Below, piece by piece: positions 53,652-64,000 of a DNA stretch of 64,000 nucleotides. Origin of the DNA: Podochytrium sp. JEL0797. Its lineage: Eukaryota; Chytridiomycota; Chytridiomycetes; Chytridiales; Chytriomycetaceae. The notes below the pieces were generated by a model. The model saw nothing but the letters and a program-made list of their open reading frames with translations, made no database searches and was not told where the DNA came from. The translations under genes and the position numbers were made by a program. How positions within the stretch are numbered: the first letter of the stretch is position 1; every line of letters starts with the position of its first letter. Where the stretch lies: NCBI GenBank assembly GCA_027596195.1, contig JADGJG010000013.1, positions 1-64,000 on the forward strand, written 5' to 3'.

Positions 53652-56600
53652 TCATCCCTTATAAGCCTGCCCCTCCCACTCCCCCACAATCTCCTTAAAC
53701 ACCATCCTCGCCGCTCCACCCGCCCCACCACCACCACTCTCCCTCCTCGACTCCACCAACCCCGCCAAAACAGCCTTCCGCCCAAAATCGCCACACAAAT
53801 CCAAAAGCGCAAACACCCCACTCGCAAGCGCTTTCCTCACATCCCCCGGGAACGGCGAACTACTCGATTGAATCGAAACGTACTCGGACACGAGGAACTG
53901 CGCGTGTTTCATGAAGGGGCGGACTGTGGCGGATGCCGAAGATTGCAAAATTGTTTGCTGCGTTGCGGAAGCGGTGCTGGTGTTCCCTGCGGCAGAAGAT
54001 TTCTGACCCGTCTTTTCAAGGATACGGGAAATGGATTCAGCCGCTTGCACAGGGTGACTGAGTCGCCGTTTTGAAAAGTAGGGGTACGGCGATTTCACAA
54101 ACGTTTCGACATGAGTTCCTGACGAATTCGAGTCACCGCGGAGGCCGCCCAGGTCTTGCTTGAAACAGTGCAAGAGGCCGCGGAGGACGCCGACAAACGA
54201 AGGGATTGCATCCACGAGGGGTTCGCGGCGGTGCGTGAGGAGGGTTGTGAGGAGGCGGCAGAGGGCGTCAAAGAGGTCGTCGGGGGTGAGGAAGGTGGGT
54301 GGGGTGGTGGGTTGCAGCGTGGAGAGGTAGAGGGGGCTGGTGGGGGAGGAGAGGAGGCAGCAGGCGTTGAGGACCAATGCAATGTCGGAGCTTTTCATTT
54401 CAAGCATCTGCGAGTTCAAATTAGCACCATAATGGAAACTTGTGAGTTGTGAGGACAAAATCAAAACCTTGTCGTCCGCCAATCGAGTCAACAACACAAC
54501 GCTCTGAACCGTCAAATCAATACTCGCGGAACCTTCCACAATCCGCGCCAAAACCACAATCACGCGTTGGAGAATCTTTCGAATCGACGCTCGCTTCACT
54601 ACATAAAGGAAAGATTTTAGGAAAAAAAGCCCCGAAAAAGGAGAGTAGCAAAAACACAAACCGCTCTTTTGAACACCCCCAATAATCACCACCAACAGAT
54701 CCAAAGCCGCCGGCAAATCCGCCGTCTCCGACAACACATTGTCCAACCCGAGAGCCAGTGGCACCAGCGATTCGACCAACTCCAAACTCGAGTTCAACAA
54801 CCCCAAAATCGGACCCGTAGATGCCGCGCTTTTGAACGCATATACTGACAGTGCAGCATGAATTGCAGAAATCGCAGTTGGATCTGTTCCATTCATTTAG
54901 CGAGTCTGCGCAAAAAGGAAACAGAGCTCCGAATAATACTCAACTCTTTCTCCACGCCGCCGTCTCTAAGGCCCAACACAAATTCACGAGATTCGCCAAC
55001 CCAGCCTCCTCAACACCTTCCGCTTGTCCTTCCAACTGATGCAACCGGATCGATAAAAACATGGCTCCCAACTCAATCACATGAGGAGACGCCGCGGCTC
55101 CCTCCTTGTGAACCCACTCCGAGAGTGTGCCCAGGAACGCGTTGGAAAACTCATATAGCTGTTCCAGAGTCTTTGAACCCTCTGTTTTCCACAACACGCA
55201 ACAAAAAACAAAAGAATCAGCTTTCGGTTTTTGCAACCACACAAACGCAAAACACAACGCGACAAGAAAAACTCACCCAAAACTCCATACCCTTCCTTCA
55301 ACAAAACCACCTGCTCCAACACCCTCCCCGCCGACCCACACACACCCCACTCTCCCACCACCCCTCCTCCCGCCTGAACCCCTTCCAACACACGCACCAC
55401 AACCGCCTCCGCCTCCTTCACCAACCCCTGCGCCAAATCCATCACTTTCCCCATCTGCACGTGTTTCCCATCTTCCACTTCCATCGCGTCTTCTTGCGCG
55501 CTGTCGGTTTGTTTTTTGGTAGATGCGGGGAGGGAGTGGGCGAGGGCACGTAGGAATGGGAGGCAGCGGTCCAACCATGTTGCTGATTCTGCTTTGCTGT
55601 GGTGATGCTGCAGGTTTGAAACCGTGGCGGTGAGGTATACGAGTGGGGTGGTGATGGATCCTTTGGGGAGGGATCCCGAGAATCGTTGCATCAGTTTGCT
55701 GCGGAGGGGAAATGAGGGGTTCAGTCAACTGCATCAAATAAATCAAACGCAGATTTTTACGTTAATGTGAGCTCTTGGATGAACCCCGTTTCGCGTTGGA
55801 GAACTGCCAAGAATGGGGGCTTGGTGGATGCATCGCCGCTCGAGGAGGATGCTGCGAGTTCATACGTTGACAGAGAATCCAAGAACCATTCGAGCACTTT
55901 GGGTGAATACAGCTGGAAATACACACAGAAGAAAACGCGTCAGCCACCATTCCCAAAAAAAAAAGACATTCACACACCGTAACCAACGTATCGTCACGAC
56001 TCTCCATAAACCTCGCCTCCAATTTTCGACAAACCGCAGCAAACCGCATCTTCCCCCCCTCTTTCTCCTGCTGTCCAGCAATCTCCGCCCGCGCGACAAG
56101 ACACTCCACAAGCACCAACACACACACCACCGCGTCACGTTCCTGGTGCAGAAAGCAAACGGTCGGGAATGTGTTCAAAATCGACACGAGTTCCCTGACG
56201 CGTGTGAAAGTTTGAGTTGGGAGAGTGAGTGTGGAGGGAGGAGCGGTCGGGAGGCTGGTTAATGTTTGGGTGACGGAAACGGCGAGGGAAGGGTGGAGAG
56301 GGGTGGATAAGAGAGTCATGATGGAGCGGGATGTGGTGTCGTGATTGGAGAGGTTGGTTTCGAGTTCCGACACGAGATTGGCAATCAGTTTGGGAAGAAA
56401 GATGTCTGTGTTTCGGATATTTCAGTCTCCAGGAAAAAAAAATCGGGACACACGCGTACCACGAATGGCTCGCAGCTCGTAAAATTGAGAACTCTGAAAT
56501 AAGCTAGCACTCAAGAGTCTCAAATCGTATTGTCCTTCATTCAACACCCGCGACGCGACACGTTCGTCCGACTTGATGGTTTCAATCAAAGTCTCAGTGA

Positions 56601-59266
56601 TATTCTCAATCTGCTTGGGTGTCGCCAAATGGCTTTTGCACAACAAAACACCATCAGTCCCGAAAACCAAAACTAAGACAAAAAACAACAACAAAAAAAA
56701 ACTCACCAAATCGGAACCAAATGATCCAACAAACACGCCCACACAGCCACCCCCAAATTCTCCTCCCCAACCCTCTCCAAGCTCCCATCCCACACCCCAC
56801 CCCCACCCTCACCACACTTCACCAACACCCCTTCCACCCCCGCCAACGCCCCTTCCACAAGCTCACACGCCAACGCCTCCCTCCGCGGGTCCACCGAATT
56901 ACCCGCCACACACTCGGCATGGAACAACGCTACACGCATCTTCAACAGTCGGATCTGCGCGTCTGCGTCTTGATGTTGCTGAATCGAGACGACGAATTCC
57001 GTTGAAACGCGACGCTTCCAAAACTCTTCACTCGACTGCATGAGTGCATACAACAACACCAATCCGTGTTTGACAAACACGCCTCGTTGGAGATCGTCTT
57101 CGTCGTCATGAGACCTCTTAAGTCCCTGTTTCACAGCCGTCGGGGAAACGAGCGGGACAACCACGCGATCAAACAGGGTATCTACGACTTCTCCGAACGC
57201 CTTTTGGAGGGCTGGAGCTGCCGCGACTTTGGGTGTGCCGTATTGAATGAGAAGCGCGAGCAGGTTGGTGAGGATGTCGATGGAGGTGGGTACGTGAAGG
57301 GTTGTGGAAGGGGAAGTGGTCACGGCTGAAGCAGCGCGCTTGTGTGGCGGCGCGTCTTGTTCGGGCTCGAGGAACTGATGCACGAGCATGGTGAGGAGCG
57401 GGGGAAGTTGGGCAGGAAGGGTTTTGGAAACGCAAATCGCGAAGGCTTTCAAAAATGCATCGTCCAACAGAATCGAGTCCGAGAGTTCGTTTTGCGAGAG
57501 TTCGGAAAGCGCGTTCAGGCATTGCGTCAAAAAAGTTTCGAGTTCTCGCGATTTGGTCAGCGTTTGCATCAGGAGGATTGTGAAGGAAAGGGCGGAGGCT
57601 CGAGATTCAGGCTTGGGCTGTGAAAAAGTAAGAAACGAGATATCAGAACAGATGCGAATCGGTCACATTTGACGCATGATTCTGTTTTGATCGCTTGATT
57701 TGGTCGCTTCGCTGATTCCCGACATCTCGAAGCGTTAAACCCATGCCCCACTCCACTCTCGTTTGACGCGCGAACGGCGCGAAAACTTGTTTCGTTTCCA
57801 CTCACTCTCCGACGCATTCGCTCCCTTGGAAACGCCCCACTTGGCAACTCACCAAAACAAGGAACCCCCACAACTCCTCCATCGATTCCATCACAATCGA
57901 ATGCTCAATCTGCATCAAGGACGCCATCGCGTCAAACACTCCACCGTGCAGCCGTCCCTCCAAATCCCGCAAGACACGCACAAACGCCGAATTCAAGTCC
58001 TTGAACAGCCTCAATTGGGATTGAGAGACGCGATCTTGGGTCGCCTTGTACACGTCCTGAAGGACGAGAACGTGAATCAGACGGCCAACGACGCCAGCGC
58101 CGCCAGACGATGTACTCCATTCGCTATCGAGGGTCATGAGTTTGGAGACGGAATCGATAAAGCCTTTTGGTGCGGCAGCGGGATGGAGAGATGATGGCGC
58201 TGAGACATGAATGAGAATCGAAAAGAGGGTCGTGAAGCAGGCAAAGTCGGCCGAGAAAGCGAGATTGGAATCTTGCGACTTGACGTTGCGTTTGCGGGAG
58301 TCGATAAATGCAGAGAGGAGGTAAGGGAATGCGCAGACGAGGTATTCTTTGGGTCCGTCTGTGTGGTGGGTTCCGAATGTCAAAACACAAGAAAAGTGTG
58401 CCGAAATCCGCCGCACCTTTCAGAATCTCCAAGAGACGATCGAACAACAGCTTCGGGTAACTGGTCTTCTCCTTCAATTGTTTCCCAGCAGTCAGATTCT
58501 TCAAGACAGTTGCGCAGGAATCTTCGAGAGAGGCGGTATTTGACTTTGAGGCGACAATGGTTTCCAACACGGTAACGAAATCCCTCATGTGGTCTTTATG
58601 GAACAAGGAGGATTCGATCATGTTGTTTGCGAGATCAACGCACACATGGTCAGTGGATCGCAAAAAGTGGCGCAATTCGAGTAGTGGAGCCAGCAAGGTG
58701 TCGAGAAACAGCTGAAACGCCTTCTTCTGGTTGGTGGTATTCTTCAATTGGTCGCTCGTTGTTTTCAGGATATTTGCCACGAGGTTCAGCAGTTGAATAT
58801 TTGAGATTCTTTGTTCAACGAGGGCGCGACAGGCAGCGCTGGCGACTTTTGCGTTTTCTTGGAGGGTCTCTCTGAGGTTCTTGTTTCTGTCCAAGAGGGA
58901 ATGGCACTTTTCGAGGGCTTTTACAAGGTCGTTGTCGTTGAGAAGCGACGCGTTGTTTTCAAAGACGGCGCAGAACAAAAGACTCGGCGCCAGTTTCGCC
59001 GCCGGTTTCTGGCGCACTTTGAGTTCGAGAACAAGCGAAAGCCCAAAAAACAACGCCGCCAAATCCGCTGCCGTCGCTGCCTTTTTGGCCGCGGAAAGCG
59101 CCGCGCCAATCGCAACGCAAAACAGCTGCAAAGAAAGATTCGCAACCCCAATGCTTCGTGATGTCACAATACGATGCAGAAACGATACGTCAAAGGTGTC
59201 GCCGGGTTTCTGTCGGAGGAACTGCGTCACTTGCTCGTGAGTGACCTCGGGTGATGTCATTTTCAT
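53652..59266 (-). CDS. URB2: Ribosome biogenesis protein URB2/NPA2
   Basis: URB2 (NPA2) acts in the nucleolus on early 60S pre-ribosomal particles. The gene spans about 5.6 kb with roughly ten introns of 50-75 nt and encodes an estimated 1,600 residues of alpha-helical repeat, in line with the 1,174 (yeast) to about 1,500 (animal) range. Helix-rich blocks include NLSLQLFCVAIGAALSAAKK, LLNLVANILKTTSDQL, LHGGVFDAMASLMQIEHSIV, LLDDAFLKAFAICVSK and LATPKQIENITETLIETIKS. The diagnostic C-terminal domain reads PFMKHAQFLVSEYVSIQ and ALASGVFALLDLCGDFGRKA, then FKEIVGEWEGQAYKG. The start is MKMTSPEVTHEQ, just 3' of a poly-A run on the plus strand. It ends 115 bp from the papain-like gene. Confidence 0.85.
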
Positions 59267-59306
59267 GTTGATGCAAAAAAAAAAAAAAAAATACGCAATC
59301 GCGGAA

Positions 59307-59601
59307 TCAAGAACAACTCGTTGTCCAGTGTCCAGGTGTAAGCTTATCTGACACCTGAAGTTCCCTCTTGCCGCGCTGCCGATCCTTGCGCGATTCAATG
59401 AAAATCATCGTGGTTTGAAGAATCAAATAAACCACCAAAACGGCGAGCAAGAAGTAAATGAAGGTCAGCACGTTGGAGCCCCATCCGAAATTCTGATTCC
59501 AAAAGTCAGCAATTGCACAGCAATTGCCGGAAAATCAACATGTCAGAACTCACCCCATCACCGGTCGAAAGATTCGAGGTGCTGTTTCCATTCGAAAACA
59601 T
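59307..59601 (-). CDS. Small spliced single-pass membrane protein
   Basis: Two exons (59554-59601 and 59307-59492) flank a 61-nt intron (59493-59553; GTGAGT...ATCAG). Each exon has good coding phase and together they give 77 residues: MFSNGNSTSNLSTGDG, then NFGWGSNVLTFIYFLLAVLV and a basic tail IESRKDRQRGKREL ending TTSCS. The first part has sequons for N-glycosylation (NSTS, NLST). One membrane segment (VLTFIYFLLAVLVVYLILQTTMIF) follows. No family is recognised. Neither exon is long enough to stand out by length alone. It lies 40 bp upstream of URB2, same strand. Confidence 0.6.
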
Positions 59602-60151
59602 CTGATCACTTGTTTGGTTCTGGCTTGTTTGGTTCTGGATGCTCATGTTTCGATCTGGCAGTGCGCGCGAATCAGACTGGCGGTGAAATTCTGTCGATGG
59701 GGCGAATCTTCCAGGAATCTCTCAGGAACCTTGGCAAAGAATCACTCTTGCGCTATAAGAGCTTCGATTTAATGAATGAACTGAGCAAATCATTTGTCGT
59801 TTTACGTTATCAATTGGTTTTACGGAATCAATCAAACCAAAAAATTTCCACCCATCTTTTTACGTAGTGCTGAGGAAGAAAGGGGATTTCCAGCAATCAC
59901 ATGTCCATTAGAACAGCGATCTCCTAGCGTCCGATCCGACACCTTTCCCTCTGTACTTGCAATGGCATCCGGCTCCCCCAACGGGGTGATTGCTAGTGCA
60001 CTGCAGGCATGGATGAAGGAAATAACGAACCACCCAAGCGCGCTCCCACACATACACACCACACACTGGCACACATCACACGGAGATAAATGAAAATTCA
60101 GAGAACTTCCTCGATATTTTATTCTTAATTCTCGCAGAGAACTGAAGAAAA
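59602..60151. other. Intergenic, no gene supported
   Basis: A minus frame at 59832-60155 (Cys/His/Ser-rich, 107 residues) lacks recognisable features. The right end may carry the 3' part of the LPxY copy 3 transcript. I see nothing else. Confidence 0.45.
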
Positions 60152-60769
60152 TCAAAGCTCACTCAGAATCCACAAAGGCAAACGCGGTGATCGACCATCG
60201 GCCGACACCGTCGCCCTGCCCCTCGGAGCCGACAATACCAACAACCTGCTCCACCTCGTCACACTATTCGTATTATACACAGGAAGCCCACTTGCAGCTT
60301 CCAAATCTGGATCCGCAGGCGGTTGTGGCGGCAGAGGGGCTGTCTCGGGTAAGATAAGGTCCAATCGAAAAGCTTCAGCCTCCTGGTTCCTTGACATAAT
60401 ATCCCCATCCAAAGACACCGCAGTACATGCGCTGGTAGTCGCACCTCCGAGAGAATACTTTGGCAACGGCTCTTCGGTGAAAAAGTCATGTGGCACCATC
60501 TGTGCGTCATCGCGGCGCAGGCGCCTGCGAATCCGATCGCGGATGCATACAAAGCAGGAAAATAGGATGCCGCAGATGAGAAGAACTGCAAAGATGATGT
60601 AGCCATATGTGAGGAGGGCGACGGAACTATCCTGTGAATCATTTCCGTTGTCAGTCGTTTGCACAACACGAGATGAAAAGTAGCAGAGAGGACTCACCGA
60701 TGTGGGGAAATACGTGGGGTATGCCGCAGGAGTCGCGCTTGCGCTTGGTGTTGGTAGTGATGCGTTCAT
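60152..60769 (-). CDS. Single-pass membrane protein with two LPxY motifs (copy 3)
   Basis: Paralogue of 49790 and 50697, 9 kb away. Exon 1: MNASLPTPSASATPAAYPTY; intron about 60634-60700 (GTGAGT...ACAG); membrane segment LLTYGYIIFAVLLICGILFSCFVCI; basic RDRIRRRLRRDD. The tail holds DFFTEEPLPKYSLGG, a shortened Ser/Thr part, EAEAFRLDLILPE, and DPDLEAASGLPVYNTNSVTR. Compared with the others the middle of the tail has a deletion of about 15 residues, but both LPxY motifs are kept. The last 25 residues (after LLVLSAPRG) are unlike the paralogues. Confidence 0.72.
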   Translation of the reverse strand: MNASLPTPSASATPAAYPTYFPTSVSPLCYFSSRVVQTTDNGNDSQDSSVALLTYGYIIFAVLLICGILFSCFVCIRDRIRRRLRRDDAQMVPHDFFTEEPLPKYSLGGATTSACTAVSLDGDIMSRNQEAEAFRLDLILPETAPLPPQPPADPDLEAASGLPVYNTNSVTRWSRLLVLSAPRGRATVSADGRSPRLPLWILSEL

Positions 60770-61046
60770 TTGCTCTCTGATATTTTGCGAGCGCATTATT
60801 TCGAAAAGGGGTAATCGCAATTTTTGGCAATGAATGAACGTTTTTTTCCCCCGCGAATTCAATTGTGGGGTATGCTCTTCAAGTACCGTCAGTCCACTTC
60901 ACTCCCACAATCTTAGTCTGACCCCTCTCTCCCATTCTCTCTTTCTTTCATGGCAGCATCATTTATTCTCGAAATTATTTTAAACGCGACGCCCTGCTCT
61001 CGACCAAAGAACAGTCATACTACTTTCCCAATCCAAATTCCCCGCC
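60770..61046. other. Intergenic, no gene supported
   Basis: Between two same-strand genes; promoter of the LPxY copy 3 on the left. A pyrimidine-rich stretch (ctctctcccattctctctttcttt) lies at about 60927-60950. No coding potential. Confidence 0.4.
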
Positions 61047-61884
61047 TCATACCGCGGCGGTAACCCGCCCACCCCCGCATAGTGCAGTAATGAAATTGAG
61101 CAGGGGGATGGCGATCCCCGAAAAAAACACGCAAGATGCAAATACGACAAAAAAAATTTCATTTTCGAAAATGAGTTCGATGTTTGTTTTGTCCCCATCC
61201 AAAACCACAACCAAATCGCAAACAAACGATGGTGACGCCCGGGAATTGCCATTTGCATCCTTGTGGTATCCGTTCCCATCCGATGTTGATTCGTCCGCAC
61301 TTTCTCCAACAAGCAAAGTTTCGCCGTCGCGATCGCTGTCGCTTTCTAGAAAGTATGGGGGGTAAGGAAACGAATTCGACAGATTCGAGTGTCTCATACC
61401 TTGGCCAGACATACAGAGTCTCTTTGAGGCGCCTTGCGCTTCTCGGGATGTTGTTGGTGTTTCGTTCTCGCGGTTTTCGCCTCGTTGTTGACCGTCTGCC
61501 AATCTTGCAGCACCGGATGAGCGGACCTGTGCGGCGTGTCGTTCGACCATGGCAGCATCCTGCGGGGATGTCAGTCACAAACAAACAACAACCACTTTCA
61601 CAACTCACTTGGCAAAGCTCGTTTTCCTCATCACTCTGCCTTCTCTTCTGTTCCACTCGGTCTTTGATGTATCGCTTGCGCTCAGGGGAGAGTTTGCGCC
61701 CTTTCCAACACGCCGGACCGTTCTGATCGTACTCTGCGGCGCTCTGCATGTGTGGCAGTCAGTCAGAAGATGAATCGGATGAGGTACTCACAATGCTTTG
61801 CCCCTTTCGCTTCTCCGCAGCTGCGCGGCTCGCGGAAGCCAGAGATTCTTGCTGCTGGGCAGACCGTTTTTTGCGGGGGCCCAT
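61047..61884 (-). CDS. Hypothetical protein with basic N-terminus and C-terminal membrane anchor
   Basis: Four exons join in frame: MGPRKKRSAQQQESLASASR..GQSI, SAAEYDQNGPACWKGRKLSP..CQ, DAAMVERHAAQVRSSGAARL..SGQ and ESDSDRDGETLLVGESAD to the end (introns about 61744-61791, 61560-61615, 61360-61400). The N-terminal two-thirds is charged and Ala/Gln/Arg rich, probably helical or disordered. The last 30 residues (FFVVFASCVFFSGIAIPLLNFI) are hydrophobic and could be a tail anchor. No domain is recognised. All four splice pairs are GT-AG and phase-consistent, which supports a real gene. Confidence 0.6.
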
Positions 61885-62496
61885 CTCGATTTCACCAAAA
61901 AAAAATCAAAGTTTGAGCCCGATCGCCATCCTCGCCTTCTGACCCTGATTACTACACCTTCCTTCATTTTGACACACCTTCTAAGATGAACAATCTGTGC
62001 GCACACCAATACTTAAGGCCTGTGACTTCAACCGAGGCCAAATCTATAACAGGGGCGGGAGATATGGAACGATTAGCAACAGCCCTACCCCAAATACACT
62101 CCTCGGGGATATTCGATCAGACACGTTGCTCAAATCAAATAACGGAGATGAACAATCTCTTCCCAATACAAATAGCTTTATACTGAATCTATCCAGAGTC
62201 CGTTTGGCCGTAAGCCTGTTGCGTTATGGCTCGCAAAGAGTGATTATTTGGAGCTCACGCAAAAATGAAGTTTTTTTAAATCTGACAAGCGGAATCGATA
62301 GAGCCTTCTTTCTTCTTTAACATACTAAAACTTCAACTATATACAGTGAGTGTTGGTCCGGTGCCGATGCGATTATGTTTTGCGCAAGACCTGGTGAAAA
62401 TTTGCGATCCCCAGCTCTTTTGCCATCCCCCTGGAAGATCCACAAATTCGGATAAATGTTTATTTTGGTATCTTAAATGGAAATATCAACAAAAAA
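61885..62496. other. Intergenic, no gene supported
   Basis: No gene, RNA or repeat is seen. Short plus frames (61997-62320, 62346-62588) are AT-rich and lack features. The 62340 region may hold the 3' flank of the gene on the right. Confidence 0.45.
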
Positions 62497-63487
62497 TCAT
62501 TGCAACCCCCAGCCCCCATAAACACTGTCATCTTCTTGACCAGAAACCAAATAAGTCAGCATCAGAGCAACTGGGCGCTCAACAGTAACAGTGTGGCGAT
62601 ATTTGGTGGAGGTGTCGATTCCTGGGACACAAATGGCCTGCGTAATAACACGTCTTTTCACCAAGTTGGAGTCGACAGCCTCGGGGAAGTGAACGTAATA
62701 CTTGTACACCTCGGGAGGAGGGGTTGCAAAATAACTCGTGAGAGCCTCATTGAATGGGCTGGAGGCAGGCTGTGTTGGATCCGTGAAGAAAACAGCCTTG
62801 GTGGATTGAGGAACAAGACTGCACAGCAACGACATGCCATTTGGCTGCACGCAGAAAGTTGCGCTGTGATTTTCGACATTGTAGAAGATCACACAGATCT
62901 GCAGCTTTCCATCGTCATTGAACCGGAACACCTCATGGAGAGGAACATTGGAACCATTGCCTTGTTGACGAATCTTGGGTCTTGCATACGCGAAAGGGTC
63001 AAGAGGGGTGAAGAGAGAGTTTTCTTGCACCTTGGAGGAAGAAAGTGGAGTGTTGGTAAGGCCAGAGTGGTGAGTGTTGGTCGTCGGAAAGCTGGAGGTG
63101 GGGGGACATGGAGTCGATGGTGGAGCCGTGCGTCTGAAGCGAACAAGTTGACTGTCATTCTCGTCTTCGGAAGATTCTCCAGAGATCACGCGCTTTTTCC
63201 CAACATTCATAGGACGCGCACTGATGGGGTCCCAGTCTGAAATGAAACATTGAAGAATTACTATTCACCAGCCAAGAATGATTTGAAAAAGTTCTCTTAC
63301 CTTTATTCTTCCTGACCTGGGCTTTGGCCTTTCTGAGGTGCTTGGTGACGCAATCGTTGCTCCATTGAGAAAGGTGGTCATCAGACTTGCGGACAACAGC
63401 GGCAGTGATAGATGGGGTCTTGCGCACGTGATCGGCGAGAATCTTCATCTCGCAGGAAGTCCATTCTTCATCGGGAAGAGTGGCCAT
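62497..63487 (-). CDS. Hypothetical protein with Myb/SANT-like N-terminus
   Basis: Two exons: MATLPDEEWTSCEMKILADH..VRKNK, then DWDPISARPMNVGKKRVISG onward, joined across about 63239-63300 (GTAAGA...TCAG; phase kept). ATG 63487 is chosen because the codon starting the longer frame is TTG. The N-terminal 60 residues (EEWTSCEMKILADHVRK, SQWSNDCVTKHLRKAK) have the tryptophan and helix spacing of a Myb/SANT-type DNA-binding fold, though the match is weak. A Ser/Thr/Pro-rich middle (NTHHSGLTNTPLSSSK) and a globular C-terminus (LQICVIFYNVENHSATFCVQ, PPPEVYKYYVHFP) follow. A transcription-related role is only a guess. Confidence 0.65.
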
Positions 63488-64000
63488 TGGAAGGAAAGGA
63501 AGTTGAGGAGGTTGAGGAAGTTGATGGTGGAGGTTTTTGGCCAAGAGCGCGCCTTTTTATGCGGTTTCCCGGGGACTTCGTCTTAACGTCAAAGTCATTG
63601 AAAAATCGGCACGCGGCCACACCTTCACAGCACGCGGCCACGCCTTCACAGCACGCGGCCACGCCTTTACAGCACGCGGCCACGCCTTCAACAGCACGCG
63701 GCCACGCACTGGTTCAGCGGACTGATTTGAAAAACACGTTTTTCCGTTTCGCGATCGACAAAGTCAGAAATCACACAGACAGAACCCGACGGTTGCGAAA
63801 AAACCGTCAAAAAATGACAAGGAAAATGTCAAAAAAAACAAACTTGAATAACTTTTTAACTGAAACTTGCCCCGCTTTCCCCCACATGTGCTTTTGCATC
63901 TGATCTCCTTCCGCATATTTCATATTGCAGTCAATCCAAAACTTGGGATTTTCAATTCATTTCTTCTCAGAATATAAATAAGTGTATTTCCATGGTTGTA
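63488..64000. other. Intergenic with tandem repeats at window end
   Basis: The region holds the promoter of the Myb-like gene and the 21-nt tandem repeat. Right of 63720 it is AT-rich and no gene starts before the window ends. Confidence 0.5.
63609..63707. repeat. 21-nt tandem repeat, five copies
   Basis: The unit gcacgcggccacgccttcac plus one base repeats about five times, with one unit of 22 nt and a partial last copy. Each contains a palindromic ggcc and a cgcgg core. The array is about 100-120 bp upstream of the Myb-like gene's ATG. Units are direct and contiguous with no spacers, so this is a minisatellite. Confidence 0.85.

Noticed and set aside
59832..60155. Minus-strand Cys-rich 107-residue frame
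   Set aside because: Cys and His arise from CA/TG-rich simple sequence (cacacacc runs); no ordered motif.
63609..63707. CRISPR array
   Set aside because: Repeats are contiguous 21-mers with no unique spacers, in a eukaryote. It is a minisatellite.

Overview
The window is nuclear DNA of a fungus, most likely a flagellated (zoosporic) chytrid-type fungus. Genes are compact and lie on both strands. They are cut by short GT-AG introns, mostly 49-95 nt, with GTGAGT/GTAxGT donors. Two secreted GH18 chitinases and the fungal-style peroxisomal and ribosome-biogenesis genes point to fungi. An IFT52 gene (intraflagellar transport) points to a lineage that still builds a flagellum. Species and genus cannot be named from sequence alone. 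Intron positions were worked out by eye; most are good to a few bases.

Layout. 0-7.2 kb: a secreted Tyr-rich repeat protein, PEX14 with degenerate copies of its own 3' end behind it, a DUF1348 (NTF2-like) protein, a multi-pass membrane protein and an F-box/LRR protein. 7.2-15.7 kb: two paralogous large Cys-rich membrane proteins whose cytoplasmic tails lead to SAM domains ending in PPEY, on either side of an M3 metallopeptidase, then a steroid 5-alpha-reductase-like gene. 15.7-23.6 kb: an M14 carboxypeptidase, an F-box/plant-type-LRR protein, an Ap4A phosphorylase and a muskelin orthologue. 23.6-32.3 kb: three secreted alpha-carbonic anhydrases plus a carbonic anhydrase relic, a GH18 chitinase among them, and IFT52. 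33.4-39.1 kb: a Rieske-DUF455 fusion, pterin-4a-carbinolamine dehydratase, a peroxisomal 2,4-dienoyl-CoA reductase (C-terminal SKL), a TKL-like kinase and an epimerase-like SDR. 39.6-46.0 kb: three small single-pass membrane proteins with LPRY and PPxY motifs, a secreted double-psi beta-barrel protein and a second chitinase. 46.4-53.6 kb: a CoA-transferase, tRNA-Ala, a hypothetical protein, two of three paralogous LPxY membrane proteins, an SDR and a papain-like membrane protein. 53.6-64 kb: a long URB2/NPA2 gene, a small spliced membrane protein, the third LPxY paralogue and two hypothetical proteins.

How the genes relate. Chitinases, the barrel protein and carbonic anhydrases form a secreted set, and the first two share a Cys-rich module that may bind polysaccharide. 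PEX14 and the SKL-tailed reductase are both peroxisomal. The most unusual theme is eight membrane proteins from three unrelated families that carry PPxY and/or LPxY motifs on the side of the membrane where WW-domain (NEDD4/Rsp5-type) ligases would read them. A second theme is gene fragments: partial copies of PEX14, the Ap4A phosphorylase, the epimerase and a carbonic anhydrase lie within about 3.5 kb of the parent, in the same orientation.
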